Source of the DNA: JAAYCB01 sp012744395
GTDB lineage: Bacteria; Planctomycetota; Planctomycetia; Pirellulales; Thermoguttaceae
Assembly: GCA_028703175.1 (NCBI GenBank)
Contig: JAQVNJ010000206.1
Span: forward strand, 1 to 5,614
Length of the DNA: 5,614 nucleotides
Reading direction: 5' to 3'
The notes under the pieces were generated by a model, which worked only from the letters and a program-made list of their open reading frames with translations, was not told the DNA's origin and did not search any database. The translations under genes and the position numbers were made by a program. How positions within the stretch are numbered: position 1 is the first letter of the stretch; the number at the start of each line of letters is the position of its first letter. This document shows positions 1 to 5,614 of this stretch, one piece after another.

Positions 1-87
1 GGCACGGATGATCCACACAGCGCCGATGAGAAGCAGCGCCAGACATGCAGTAACACCGATCCAGGTGAGTTGTTCTTGGGATCTCAT
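1..87 (-). CDS. N-terminal fragment of a small membrane-anchored protein (runs off the left edge)
   Basis: The minus strand reads open from an ATG at 87-85 to the window edge, giving 29 codons. The peptide starts MRSQEQLTW, then has an uninterrupted hydrophobic stretch from about residue 9 to 27 (IGVTACLALLLIGAVWII), followed by Arg-Ala. This looks like an N-terminal signal anchor or uncleaved signal peptide. A TGA lies in frame four codons upstream (99-97), so this ATG is the first usable start. No convincing Shine-Dalgarno sequence precedes it. It lies 65 bases downstream of the kinase stop on the same strand, with no clear terminator between, so it may be co-transcribed with the kinase. 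Too little is visible to assign a family. Short membrane-anchored helix-hairpin-helix (ComEA-like) proteins are one possibility, but nothing here proves it. A chance ORF cannot be excluded. Confidence 0.5.
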   Translation of the reverse strand, partial: MRSQEQLTWIGVTACLALLLIGAVWIIRA

Positions 88-152
88 TAAACTATATCAA
101 TCGTGGATGCAGTTTCGTCTTCACCAGCAGCCGTTTCCTAGATGTTCTGCCC

Positions 153-3100
153 CTAAGGCAGTTTTAAACCAAGTTGCTGTGCCCGAGCGAAGTCTGCTTC
201 TGCGCCTTCTGCATCGCCCTGTGCTCGCTTTGCGAGGCCACGGTCGTTGTACGCACCCGCGTAGTCCGGTTGGAGACGGAGGACTTCGGTAAAGTCCGCA
301 ATGGCGCGACCATAATCACTTTTCCCATACCACGCACAACCGCGGCCGCGGTAAGCTTCAACGAAATCCGGCCGGATGTGGATGGCTTCATTGAAGTCTG
401 CTATTGCGCGGTCGTGTTCACCTTTCTCCCACAACGTACCACCACGGTCATGGTACGCTTCTGCGTAGTCCGGCCGCAGGCGAATGGCCTCACTGTAGTC
501 CGCAATGGCAGCATCGCGGTCACGAATGTTATGCCTTGCGCGACCGCGGGCATAAAACGCTTCCGCGAAGTCTGGCTGGAGGCGGATGGCTTGATCGAAG
601 TCCACAATCGCGGCGACATAGTCCTGCAACTCATAGCGCGACATCCCGCGATCGTAGTACGCATCGGTGAAGTCTGGCTGGAGTTGAATGGCCTGGCCGA
701 AGGCTGTAATGGCCTGGCTGTAATCGTGATTCTGACGCAATGCAGTGCCGCGGAGTGAGTGTAAATATGGATCATCCGGCTGACAGCGGATGGCTCGATC
801 GAAGTCTGCAAGCGCGGCGAGATAGTTGTTCTTGCTAAGCCACGCGTTACCGCGGCCGCAGTACCCTCCTGCGTCGTCCGGCTGGAGACGGATAACTTCG
901 GTGTTGTCCTTGAGAGCCTGATCGTATTCTCCCTTCCCATGCCATGCGAAGCCGCGGCCGCGGTATGCACCGGCATAGTCCGGTTGAAGGCGGATCGACT
1001 CGGTAAAGTCTTCAATGGCACGGTCGTACTCAGACTTCCCGTTCCAGGCCCCGCCCCGCCATGCGTACGCATCTGCGTCGTCTGGTCGGAGACGAATCAC
1101 CTCGGTGAAGTCCGTGATGGCCTGATCGTGGTCGCCTTTCTTAAGCTCCGTCCTGCCCCGCCATGCGTATGCATCCGCGTCGCCTGCTCGGAGACGGATG
1201 ACCTCGGTGAAGTCCGTGATGGCCTGATCGTATTCACACTTTGCATGTTGTGCTTGACCCCGGCAGAGGAGTGCTTCCACGAGTTCTGGTTGGAGACGGA
1301 TGGCTTCGGTTTGGTCTTCGATCGCCCGGTCGTACTCATCCTTTGCGAACCATGCCCAACCGCGGCCGTGATACCCTAGAGCATCGTCCGGCTTTGTTTT
1401 TAAAGCTTGGTCTATGTCAGGGAGTGCCTGATCGGGGGTACCCGTTCGCTGCCACACCTCAGCACGGCCCGCGTAGGCAAGACTGTCCTCCGGGCTGAGC
1501 CGGATAGCTTCGTTGAAGTCTTCGATCGCCCTGTCGTAGTCTCGACTCCGGGTCCGCGCCAAACCGCGGCCTGCGTAGGCGCGGGCGTTGTCCGGCTGGA
1601 GACGGATCGCTTCGCTGAAGTTCAACACAGCGTGGTAATAGTCGCCCTTGAAGTACGACGTCCAACCACGGTCAGCGTAGGTGCGGGCGTCCTTCGGTTG
1701 TTCAACAGCCTCGGCGGGAGGGGATGGGGACGAGGGACGCACAGGCGAGGTTTCTTCCGCGTGAGTTGTGCCGTTGGCCACTGACTTCGTCGCTTCTTTA
1801 ACGGTTGTGACGACCACTGGCGACTCGGCCTCGTCCACCGAAGACCTGACAAATGGCATGATCACGAGTAGAATCACCACCACGATCAACCCGCCAGCGC
1901 ACGCGCCTCGCAAAAACCCATGCACTAATGTGTTTCCTTCCCCCGCGATACGTGCCAGCAGCTTGTCGATTCGTTGTACCGTTCGCCAAATCCCATCTTG
2001 AACCAGGCGACCGAACGAACGCCCGCCAAATCTGCTGGCTGCCGCGGGCTGAGCCGGCAGCTTTGCGTCTGGAATCGTCACTGGCGAGGGACGAGGCGAC
2101 TCAATCAACGTCGGTTCGGTCGGCGGCGCGGCCGGTGTCGGCGTCGGAACGTCAGTTCGGGCGGCGGTTGCAGTCTCCCCGCTCAGGACCCCATCCAGGG
2201 CGCCAACCAGGACAGCCGCGTCCGGATACCGCTCCGCAGCCTGCTTTGCCGCACCTTTTGCCAATACCTGGCAGACTGCTTCAGGGATGTCAGGTACGAT
2301 CCGCCGCGGATCAGGAAACGGTTGATGATGGTGCTGGTAGCCCAGCGATGCCAATGACTCGGCCTCGTACGGTGGCTGGCCGGTGAGCAGGAAGTAATAC
2401 GTGCAGACGAGCGAGTAAAGGTCCGTGCGGGCGTCGGCCTCTTGGCCGAGCCATTGTTCCGGGGCCATGAAGGCCGGCGTGCCCATCAGCGCGCCGGTCT
2501 GCGTCAACTGCGTCTGTGCAGCCTGTGAACGGGCCAGCCCGAAGTCGGCCACCTTGACGACTCCGCCGCTCGTCCGCAATAGGTTGCTGGGTTTCACGTC
2601 CCGGTGGACCAGGCCAATCTCATGGGCCGCCGCCAGCCCCCCCGCGGCGTCCCGAATCGCACGGGTCGCCTCCTGGCAGGGCATCGGCCGCCCCGGTCCG
2701 ACCGCTTTCTCCAGCGAACCGCCATCAACATATTCCATGGCGATGAACACCATGCCGCTCTCCACGCCGACGTCGTAAACAGTCACTGCGTTGGCGTGGT
2801 GCAGTTTCGCCGCCGAACGGGCTTCGCGCAAGAAGCGTTTCCGCCGCTCGTCGTCGCGGGCCAACTCGGCCGGAAGCACCTTGAGGGCAACCAGGCGGTC
2901 CAGGTGCGGGTCGTGGGCCAGGTAGACAATTCCCATCCCGCCCGCGCCAAGCGTCTGGCGGATCGCATAACGGCCAAGCTTTTTGGGCGCCGCCGTCTGA
3001 ATGATTACGGGATCCCCCATCGCCGGAGAATTGGCGGCTGGTTCGACCTGCGTTGGGGCGCGGGGTGGAAGGGGTGTCGGAGGAAAGGGCGCGATATCCC

Positions 3101-3251
3101 GCGCATTCCCTTCGTCCGGCCCAGTCTCGTCGACCGACAGTTCCAACGTGAACGTCATGCCACATCGCTGGCAGCGGGCCCGCCGGTCCAACTGCGACCC
3201 GCCCACGCGATACGGCTGCCGACACCCAGGGCAGCGGACGGTTACCGTCAT
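153..3251 (-). CDS. Transmembrane Ser/Thr protein kinase with N-terminal zinc ribbon and 15 C-terminal TPR repeats
   Basis: This is a 1032-residue Hanks-type (PknB-like) Ser/Thr kinase, predicted to sit in the cytoplasmic membrane and phosphorylate Ser/Thr on itself and partners. Residues 7-30 form a zinc ribbon with CxxC pairs (C7/C10 and C27/C30), which supports the ATG at 3251 over later Met codons. A proline-rich linker (about 53-72) follows. The kinase domain spans about 95-355 with every key residue visible: Gly loop LGAGGMGIVY (101-110), VALK Lys124, helix-C Glu143, HRDVKPSN with Asp218 and Asn223, DFG Asp236, GTPAFMAPE (257-265) and Asp277. It is an RD kinase. Its activation loop is Thr-rich (T247, T250, T252, T258), so autophosphorylation is likely. 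A second Pro/Thr-rich linker (365-395) and a basic amphipathic stretch (410-437) lead to one membrane helix (about 450-468). Basic residues before it and acidic ones after place the kinase inside and the C-terminus outside. Residues 522-1031 are fifteen TPRs. No strong Shine-Dalgarno is seen. The gene is divergent from the FHA-ABC transporter, its probable partner. Confidence 0.96.
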   Translation of the reverse strand: MTVTVRCPGCRQPYRVGGSQLDRRARCQRCGMTFTLELSVDETGPDEGNARDIAPFPPTPLPPRAPTQVEPAANSPAMGDPVIIQTAAPKKLGRYAIRQTLGAGGMGIVYLAHDPHLDRLVALKVLPAELARDDERRKRFLREARSAAKLHHANAVTVYDVGVESGMVFIAMEYVDGGSLEKAVGPGRPMPCQEATRAIRDAAGGLAAAHEIGLVHRDVKPSNLLRTSGGVVKVADFGLARSQAAQTQLTQTGALMGTPAFMAPEQWLGQEADARTDLYSLVCTYYFLLTGQPPYEAESLASLGYQHHHQPFPDPRRIVPDIPEAVCQVLAKGAAKQAAERYPDAAVLVGALDGVLSGETATAARTDVPTPTPAAPPTEPTLIESPRPSPVTIPDAKLPAQPAAASRFGGRSFGRLVQDGIWRTVQRIDKLLARIAGEGNTLVHGFLRGACAGGLIVVVILLVIMPFVRSSVDEAESPVVVTTVKEATKSVANGTTHAEETSPVRPSSPSPPAEAVEQPKDARTYADRGWTSYFKGDYYHAVLNFSEAIRLQPDNARAYAGRGLARTRSRDYDRAIEDFNEAIRLSPEDSLAYAGRAEVWQRTGTPDQALPDIDQALKTKPDDALGYHGRGWAWFAKDEYDRAIEDQTEAIRLQPELVEALLCRGQAQHAKCEYDQAITDFTEVIRLRAGDADAYAWRGRTELKKGDHDQAITDFTEVIRLRPDDADAYAWRGGAWNGKSEYDRAIEDFTESIRLQPDYAGAYRGRGFAWHGKGEYDQALKDNTEVIRLQPDDAGGYCGRGNAWLSKNNYLAALADFDRAIRCQPDDPYLHSLRGTALRQNHDYSQAITAFGQAIQLQPDFTDAYYDRGMSRYELQDYVAAIVDFDQAIRLQPDFAEAFYARGRARHNIRDRDAAIADYSEAIRLRPDYAEAYHDRGGTLWEKGEHDRAIADFNEAIHIRPDFVEAYRGRGCAWYGKSDYGRAIADFTEVLRLQPDYAGAYNDRGLAKRAQGDAEGAEADFARAQQLGLKLP
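159..1688 (-). repeat. Fifteen 102-base units encoding tandem 34-residue TPRs
   Basis: The 3' half of the kinase gene is fifteen consecutive 102-base units without a single inserted or deleted codon. Unit starts fall at residues 522, 556, 590, 624 and so on every 34 residues to 998, and the last unit ends one residue before the stop. Each unit follows the TPR pattern: an aromatic residue or Leu near position 4, Arg-Gly at 7-8 in most, Ala at 20, an aromatic or aliphatic residue at 24, Ala or a similar small residue at 27, and Pro at 32 (typical ending EAIRLQPD). The most diverged are units 3 (590-623), 5 (658-691) and 10 (828-861). TPR arrays usually form a superhelix that binds peptides or partner proteins. 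This one lies after the membrane helix, so it is predicted to be outside the cytoplasm. Confidence 0.93.
1061..1231 (-). repeat. Near-identical adjacent TPR-coding units (1061-1129 and 1163-1231)
   Basis: Two 69-base stretches spaced exactly 102 bases apart differ at only six positions. Their last 31 bases (1099-1129 and 1201-1231) are identical. Both encode the QAITDFTEVIRL segment and the following DADAYAWRG, so the protein similarity is also high. Other units in the array match at protein level but are clearly more diverged in DNA, which points to a recent unit duplication or gene conversion here. Confidence 0.8.
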
Positions 3252-3335
3252 CAGGTTGTTCCCGTGTGGCCGAATGAAAGAAGGGCTGCCCCCCAGGGTG
3301 CTCCAGGGTCTGCCGTGCAGAACGGATTGTTTGCC

Positions 3336-3364
3336 ACTATACCACTACGCAGAAGAAATCGCAA
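3336..3364 (-). promoter_or_regulatory. Candidate sigma-70-type promoter for the kinase gene
   Basis: Read on the minus strand, TTGCGA (3364-3359) is followed after exactly 17 bases by TATAGT (3341-3336). TATAGT is preceded by TGG, so it also fits the extended -10 form TGN-TATAGT. The -35 matches consensus at four of six positions and the -10 at five of six. Transcription would start near 3329, leaving a leader of roughly 78 bases before the kinase ATG. This is a consensus match by eye in a region where a promoter is expected. Planctomycete sigma-factor preferences may differ. Confidence 0.4.
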
Positions 3365-3365
3365 A

Positions 3366-3378
3366 CCTCCAGGGGAGG
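3366..3378. repeat. Short inverted repeat between the divergent promoters
   Basis: CCTCC (3366-3370) and GGAGG (3374-3378) form a 5-base inverted repeat with a 3-base centre (AGG). It lies next to the -35 of the leftward candidate promoter and about 28 bases left of the -35 of the rightward one. A shared operator is possible. Five-base arms are common by chance in GC-rich DNA, so support is weak. Confidence 0.2.
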
Positions 3379-3405
3379 ACCTGCCGCTCCCGCCGTGTAC
3401 CCGGG

Positions 3406-3435
3406 TTGACTGGCTCTGCCGCGAATACCGAGAAT
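3406..3435 (+). promoter_or_regulatory. Candidate sigma-70-type promoter for the FHA-ABC transporter gene
   Basis: TTGACT (3406-3411, five of six consensus bases) is followed after 18 bases by GAGAAT (3430-3435, four of six). This short AT-richer patch sits inside GC-rich intergenic DNA. Transcription would start near 3442 and give a leader of roughly 90 bases. The -10 is imperfect, so this is a plausible candidate only. Confidence 0.3.
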
Positions 3436-3522
3436 AGGTAAGCAGATTCTTGGGGAGCGTCCACTTGATGCGGGCGTCGCTGATGCATCCTCAGGCCGGC
3501 ACGCGAATCCCTTTGTGGTCTT

Positions 3523-3528
3523 AAGAGG
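3523..3528 (+). promoter_or_regulatory. Likely ribosome binding site of the FHA-ABC gene
   Basis: AAGAGG, containing the GAGG core, ends six bases before the ATG at 3535. Together with an in-frame TGA at 3481-3483 and no other start codon between them, it fixes the start of the transporter gene. Confidence 0.55.
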
Positions 3529-3534
3529 CCTACC

Positions 3535-5614
3535 ATGCCCCATGCCACCGAGAAGTGCCCCACGTGTGGTGGACCGCTCTTGTCGCCCGACGGCTGCTGC
3601 CCGCAATGCGGCTCGGCGAGGGGCGGGGGCCGCGGGGGACCCAATGCCCAGCCGGCCAAGCCCCCAATTCGAATGGGTAGCGTTGCCGGCTGTTGGACGA
3701 TCGGCGGCGACGTCGCTTGCGACCTGGTGGTCGACCTGCCGACCGTCTCGGCGCGCCATTGCCGCTTGACCCGCACTGGTGAGGGCTACCTGCTCGAAGA
3801 CCTCAATTCGACCAACGGAACCTTTGTCAACGGACAACGAATTGCGTCCACCACGCCGGTATCTCCAGCCGACCGGATTACCTTGGGGCGCGCGGTTCCC
3901 ATGCCCTGGCCGGCTGAGACCCGCAGGCCGGACATTTCCGCGATCCGCATCGGCCGGCACCCCGACAACGACGTGGTCCTGGACTATCCGATGGTTTCGG
4001 CCCATCATGCCCGGCTCGCGCACGAAGCGGGATCGATGTGGATCGAAGACTTGGGCTCCCGCAATGGCACGGCGATCGGCTCGCCGGACAACAGAATCCA
4101 GCGCTCGCCGGTAAATCGCGACGATATCGTCTTCTTTGGTTCGCTTCGGGTCCCGATGAGTCGTCTTATCGGCGAGAAGTTGACACTGGGCATCCGCGCG
4201 CACACCCTGGTCGGGCTCGCGCGGCGCACGGTCCTGATTGGCCGCGATGAGGCGTGTGACCTGGTGCTTGACGACCCGCGGGTCTCGCGGCGGCACGCGC
4301 GACTGACACTCGGCGATGGCCGCACGCTGGCCGAAGACCTCGGTTCAACCAACGGGACTTTCGTCAACGGCAAGAGGCTCGATCGCCAGGTCGAAGTCCA
4401 CCCGGGCGATCATCTGGCGTTGGGCCGTTTCACGTTCGAACTGACGAAAGACGGGCCCCTAGAGCAGCGCGACTGGCGCGGCAACGTGTCGATCGAAGCC
4501 CGCGGCGTGAGCGCCGAGGTGGCCGGCGCGAGACTCCTGGCAGACGTGTCGCTGGCTGTTTTGCCGTCTGAATTGGTCGCCGTGATGGGGCCGAGCGGGG
4601 CGGGCAAGACGACGCTGATGAGCGTGCTCAATGGGTACTCGCGGCCCTCGTCGGGCACCGTCCTGTTCAATGGCCAGAATCTGCACGCCCACTACGCCCA
4701 GTTTCAGGGGAGCATCGGCTACGTTCCCCAGGACGACATCATGCACCGCGACCTGACCGTCTTCCAGGCCCTCTACTACACAGCCCGGCTGCGATTGCCG
4801 CGGGACTTCCGCGATCGAGAGATCGCCGACCGGATTGCCGGCGTGATCCAGTCCGTGGGTCTGGAAGGCACGGAGCATCTGCCGATCGGCTCGGCCGAGA
4901 AGCGCGGCATCAGCGGCGGCCAGCGGAAGCGGGTCAACCTGGCGATGGAACTGCTGACCGACCCATCGGTGTTGTTTCTCGACGAGCCCACCTCGGGGCT
5001 TTCCAGCGAAGACGCCCTGGTCGTCATCCGCTTGCTGCGGAAACTCGCCGACGAGGGTAAAACGATCATCCTCACGCTGCACCAGCCGAGCATCCATGCC
5101 TACCGGATGCTCGACAACCTGATCGTTGTGGCGAAAGATGCGGGGGCGCGAGAACCAGGCCGGCTGGCCTACTACGGCCCCGCCTACCCCCAGGCGATTG
5201 AGTTCTTTCGTCGCCCCGAGCGTGGCGGCTGGGCCGATGCAGCCCCGTCGCCCGACGATGTACTTCACGGGCTGGCGATGGACTGTGCCGAGACATGGGT
5301 GGCCAGGTTCGCCGCATCGCCGCTGAAAAAGCAGTTCGTCGATGACCGTATCGCGGAGGCAACTCCCGCGCCGTCCTCCGGGGCGCCGGCCCGCTTCCAA
5401 CAGACTTTCGGCTTCACCCAGTGGTGGACTCTCGTGCGTCGAGCAGTGGCCGTCAAGGTCAAGGACACGACAAACACGGTGATCCTCCTGGCCCAGGCGC
5501 CGGTCATTGCCGCGCTGATCGTGCTTGTCTTCGGAGAGCACGCCCGCGCCGTATCCACTCCGGCCAACTGGCCTCAAGTCGCGGAGGCGACCGCGACCAG
5601 CGTGTTTCTGATGG
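3535..5614 (+). CDS. ABCG-like ABC transporter with N-terminal zinc ribbon and three FHA domains (3' end cut off)
   Basis: The frame is open from ATG 3535 to the window edge (693 codons plus one base). Residues 8-25 form a zinc ribbon (C8/C11 and C22/C25). Three FHA domains follow. FHA1 (about 46-120) has S72/H75 and STNGTFVNG but IGG in place of IGR. FHA2 (about 134-205) has IGR (R141), S155/H158 and SRNGT. FHA3 (about 228-302) has IGR (R237), SRRH and STNGTFVNG. The nucleotide-binding domain (about 317-545) is intact: Walker A GPSGAGKTT (352-360), Q-loop Gln399, signature ISGGQ (459-463), Walker B VLFLDE (479-484) and H-loop His516 in the ABCG-typical LHQPSIH. A linker leads to the membrane domain, with a first helix at about 649-667 before the sequence stops. 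Most of the ABC2-type membrane domain, probably 200 residues or more, lies outside. Known relatives such as Rv1747 are half-transporters that dimerise. The substrate cannot be told. FHA domains bind phosphothreonine, so control by the divergent kinase is likely. Confidence 0.95.
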   Translation, partial: MPHATEKCPTCGGPLLSPDGCCPQCGSARGGGRGGPNAQPAKPPIRMGSVAGCWTIGGDVACDLVVDLPTVSARHCRLTRTGEGYLLEDLNSTNGTFVNGQRIASTTPVSPADRITLGRAVPMPWPAETRRPDISAIRIGRHPDNDVVLDYPMVSAHHARLAHEAGSMWIEDLGSRNGTAIGSPDNRIQRSPVNRDDIVFFGSLRVPMSRLIGEKLTLGIRAHTLVGLARRTVLIGRDEACDLVLDDPRVSRRHARLTLGDGRTLAEDLGSTNGTFVNGKRLDRQVEVHPGDHLALGRFTFELTKDGPLEQRDWRGNVSIEARGVSAEVAGARLLADVSLAVLPSELVAVMGPSGAGKTTLMSVLNGYSRPSSGTVLFNGQNLHAHYAQFQGSIGYVPQDDIMHRDLTVFQALYYTARLRLPRDFRDREIADRIAGVIQSVGLEGTEHLPIGSAEKRGISGGQRKRVNLAMELLTDPSVLFLDEPTSGLSSEDALVVIRLLRKLADEGKTIILTLHQPSIHAYRMLDNLIVVAKDAGAREPGRLAYYGPAYPQAIEFFRRPERGGWADAAPSPDDVLHGLAMDCAETWVARFAASPLKKQFVDDRIAEATPAPSSGAPARFQQTFGFTQWWTLVRRAVAVKVKDTTNTVILLAQAPVIAALIVLVFGEHARAVSTPANWPQVAEATATSVFLM

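Noticed and set aside
91..99. TGATATAGT on the minus strand just before the small membrane ORF, resembling an extended -10
   Set aside because: It has no partner -35, and it sits so close to the ATG at 87 that transcription would start at or just inside the coding region. The spacing does not fit even a leaderless message well.
88..152. Possible terminator between the kinase and the downstream small ORF
   Set aside because: Only 4-5 base inverted repeats with long loops are present (for example AAACT 89-93 with AGTTT 111-115), without a GC-rich stem and U-run.
174..758. Plus-strand open frame with a periodic sequence (194 codons)
   Set aside because: Its periodicity is the reverse complement of the 102-base TPR units, so it is a shadow.
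339..966. Recurring CCGCGGCCGCGG-like palindromes
   Set aside because: They recur in the 102-base phase and encode the Gly-Arg-Gly of the TPR units. They are codon usage, not regulatory sites.
159..1688. Regularly spaced repeats suggesting a CRISPR or satellite array
   Set aside because: The units keep a single open frame with a TPR consensus and no constant repeat with variable spacers, so this is a protein repeat.
2604..3437. Plus-strand open frame (277 codons) opposite the kinase domain
   Set aside because: It overlaps the intact kinase catalytic motifs on the other strand and shows no family features.
3337..4296. Long minus-strand open frame (319 codons) opposite the FHA region
   Set aside because: It is antisense to three well-formed FHA domains and the zinc ribbon. 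Its translation shows no recognisable motifs and is typical of a shadow frame in GC-rich coding DNA.
4459..5577. Long minus-strand open frame (372 codons) opposite the ABC domain
   Set aside because: The plus strand encodes all ABC motifs in order here. The antisense product is motif-free and composition-driven.

Overview
The window is GC-rich DNA that most likely comes from a planctomycete (Gemmataceae-like). Three things point that way. It has a Ser/Thr kinase beginning with a CxxC...CxxC zinc ribbon followed by proline-rich linkers and long TPR arrays. It has an ABC transporter carrying both a zinc ribbon and FHA domains. Shine-Dalgarno signals are weak. The assignment rests on architecture alone and was not tested by a database search.

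Layout from left to right. (1) Positions 1-87, minus strand: the first 29 codons of a small membrane-anchored protein that runs off the left edge. (2) A 65-base gap. (3) Positions 153-3251, minus strand: a 1032-residue transmembrane Ser/Thr protein kinase. It has an N-terminal zinc ribbon, an intact kinase domain, one membrane segment and fifteen exactly 34-residue TPR units, which reach the C-terminus and are predicted to lie outside the cytoplasm. (4) Positions 3252-3534: a 283-base divergent intergenic region with a candidate promoter for each direction and a short inverted repeat between them. (5) Positions 3535-5614, plus strand: an ABCG-like half-transporter with an N-terminal zinc ribbon, three tandem FHA domains and a complete nucleotide-binding domain. 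It is cut by the right edge just after the first membrane helix.

FHA domains bind phosphothreonine, and the neighbouring gene encodes an intact RD-type Ser/Thr kinase with a Thr-rich activation loop. The simplest reading is one signalling unit: an outward-facing TPR array senses something, the kinase signals across the membrane, and phosphorylation controls an ABC exporter through its FHA domains. The closest known parallel is the mycobacterial PknF/Rv1747 pair, a kinase next to a two-FHA ABC transporter. This locus differs in having divergent genes, three FHA domains (the first without its phosphate-binding Arg), a large TPR ectodomain and zinc ribbons on both proteins. The coupling is inferred from gene order and domain logic.
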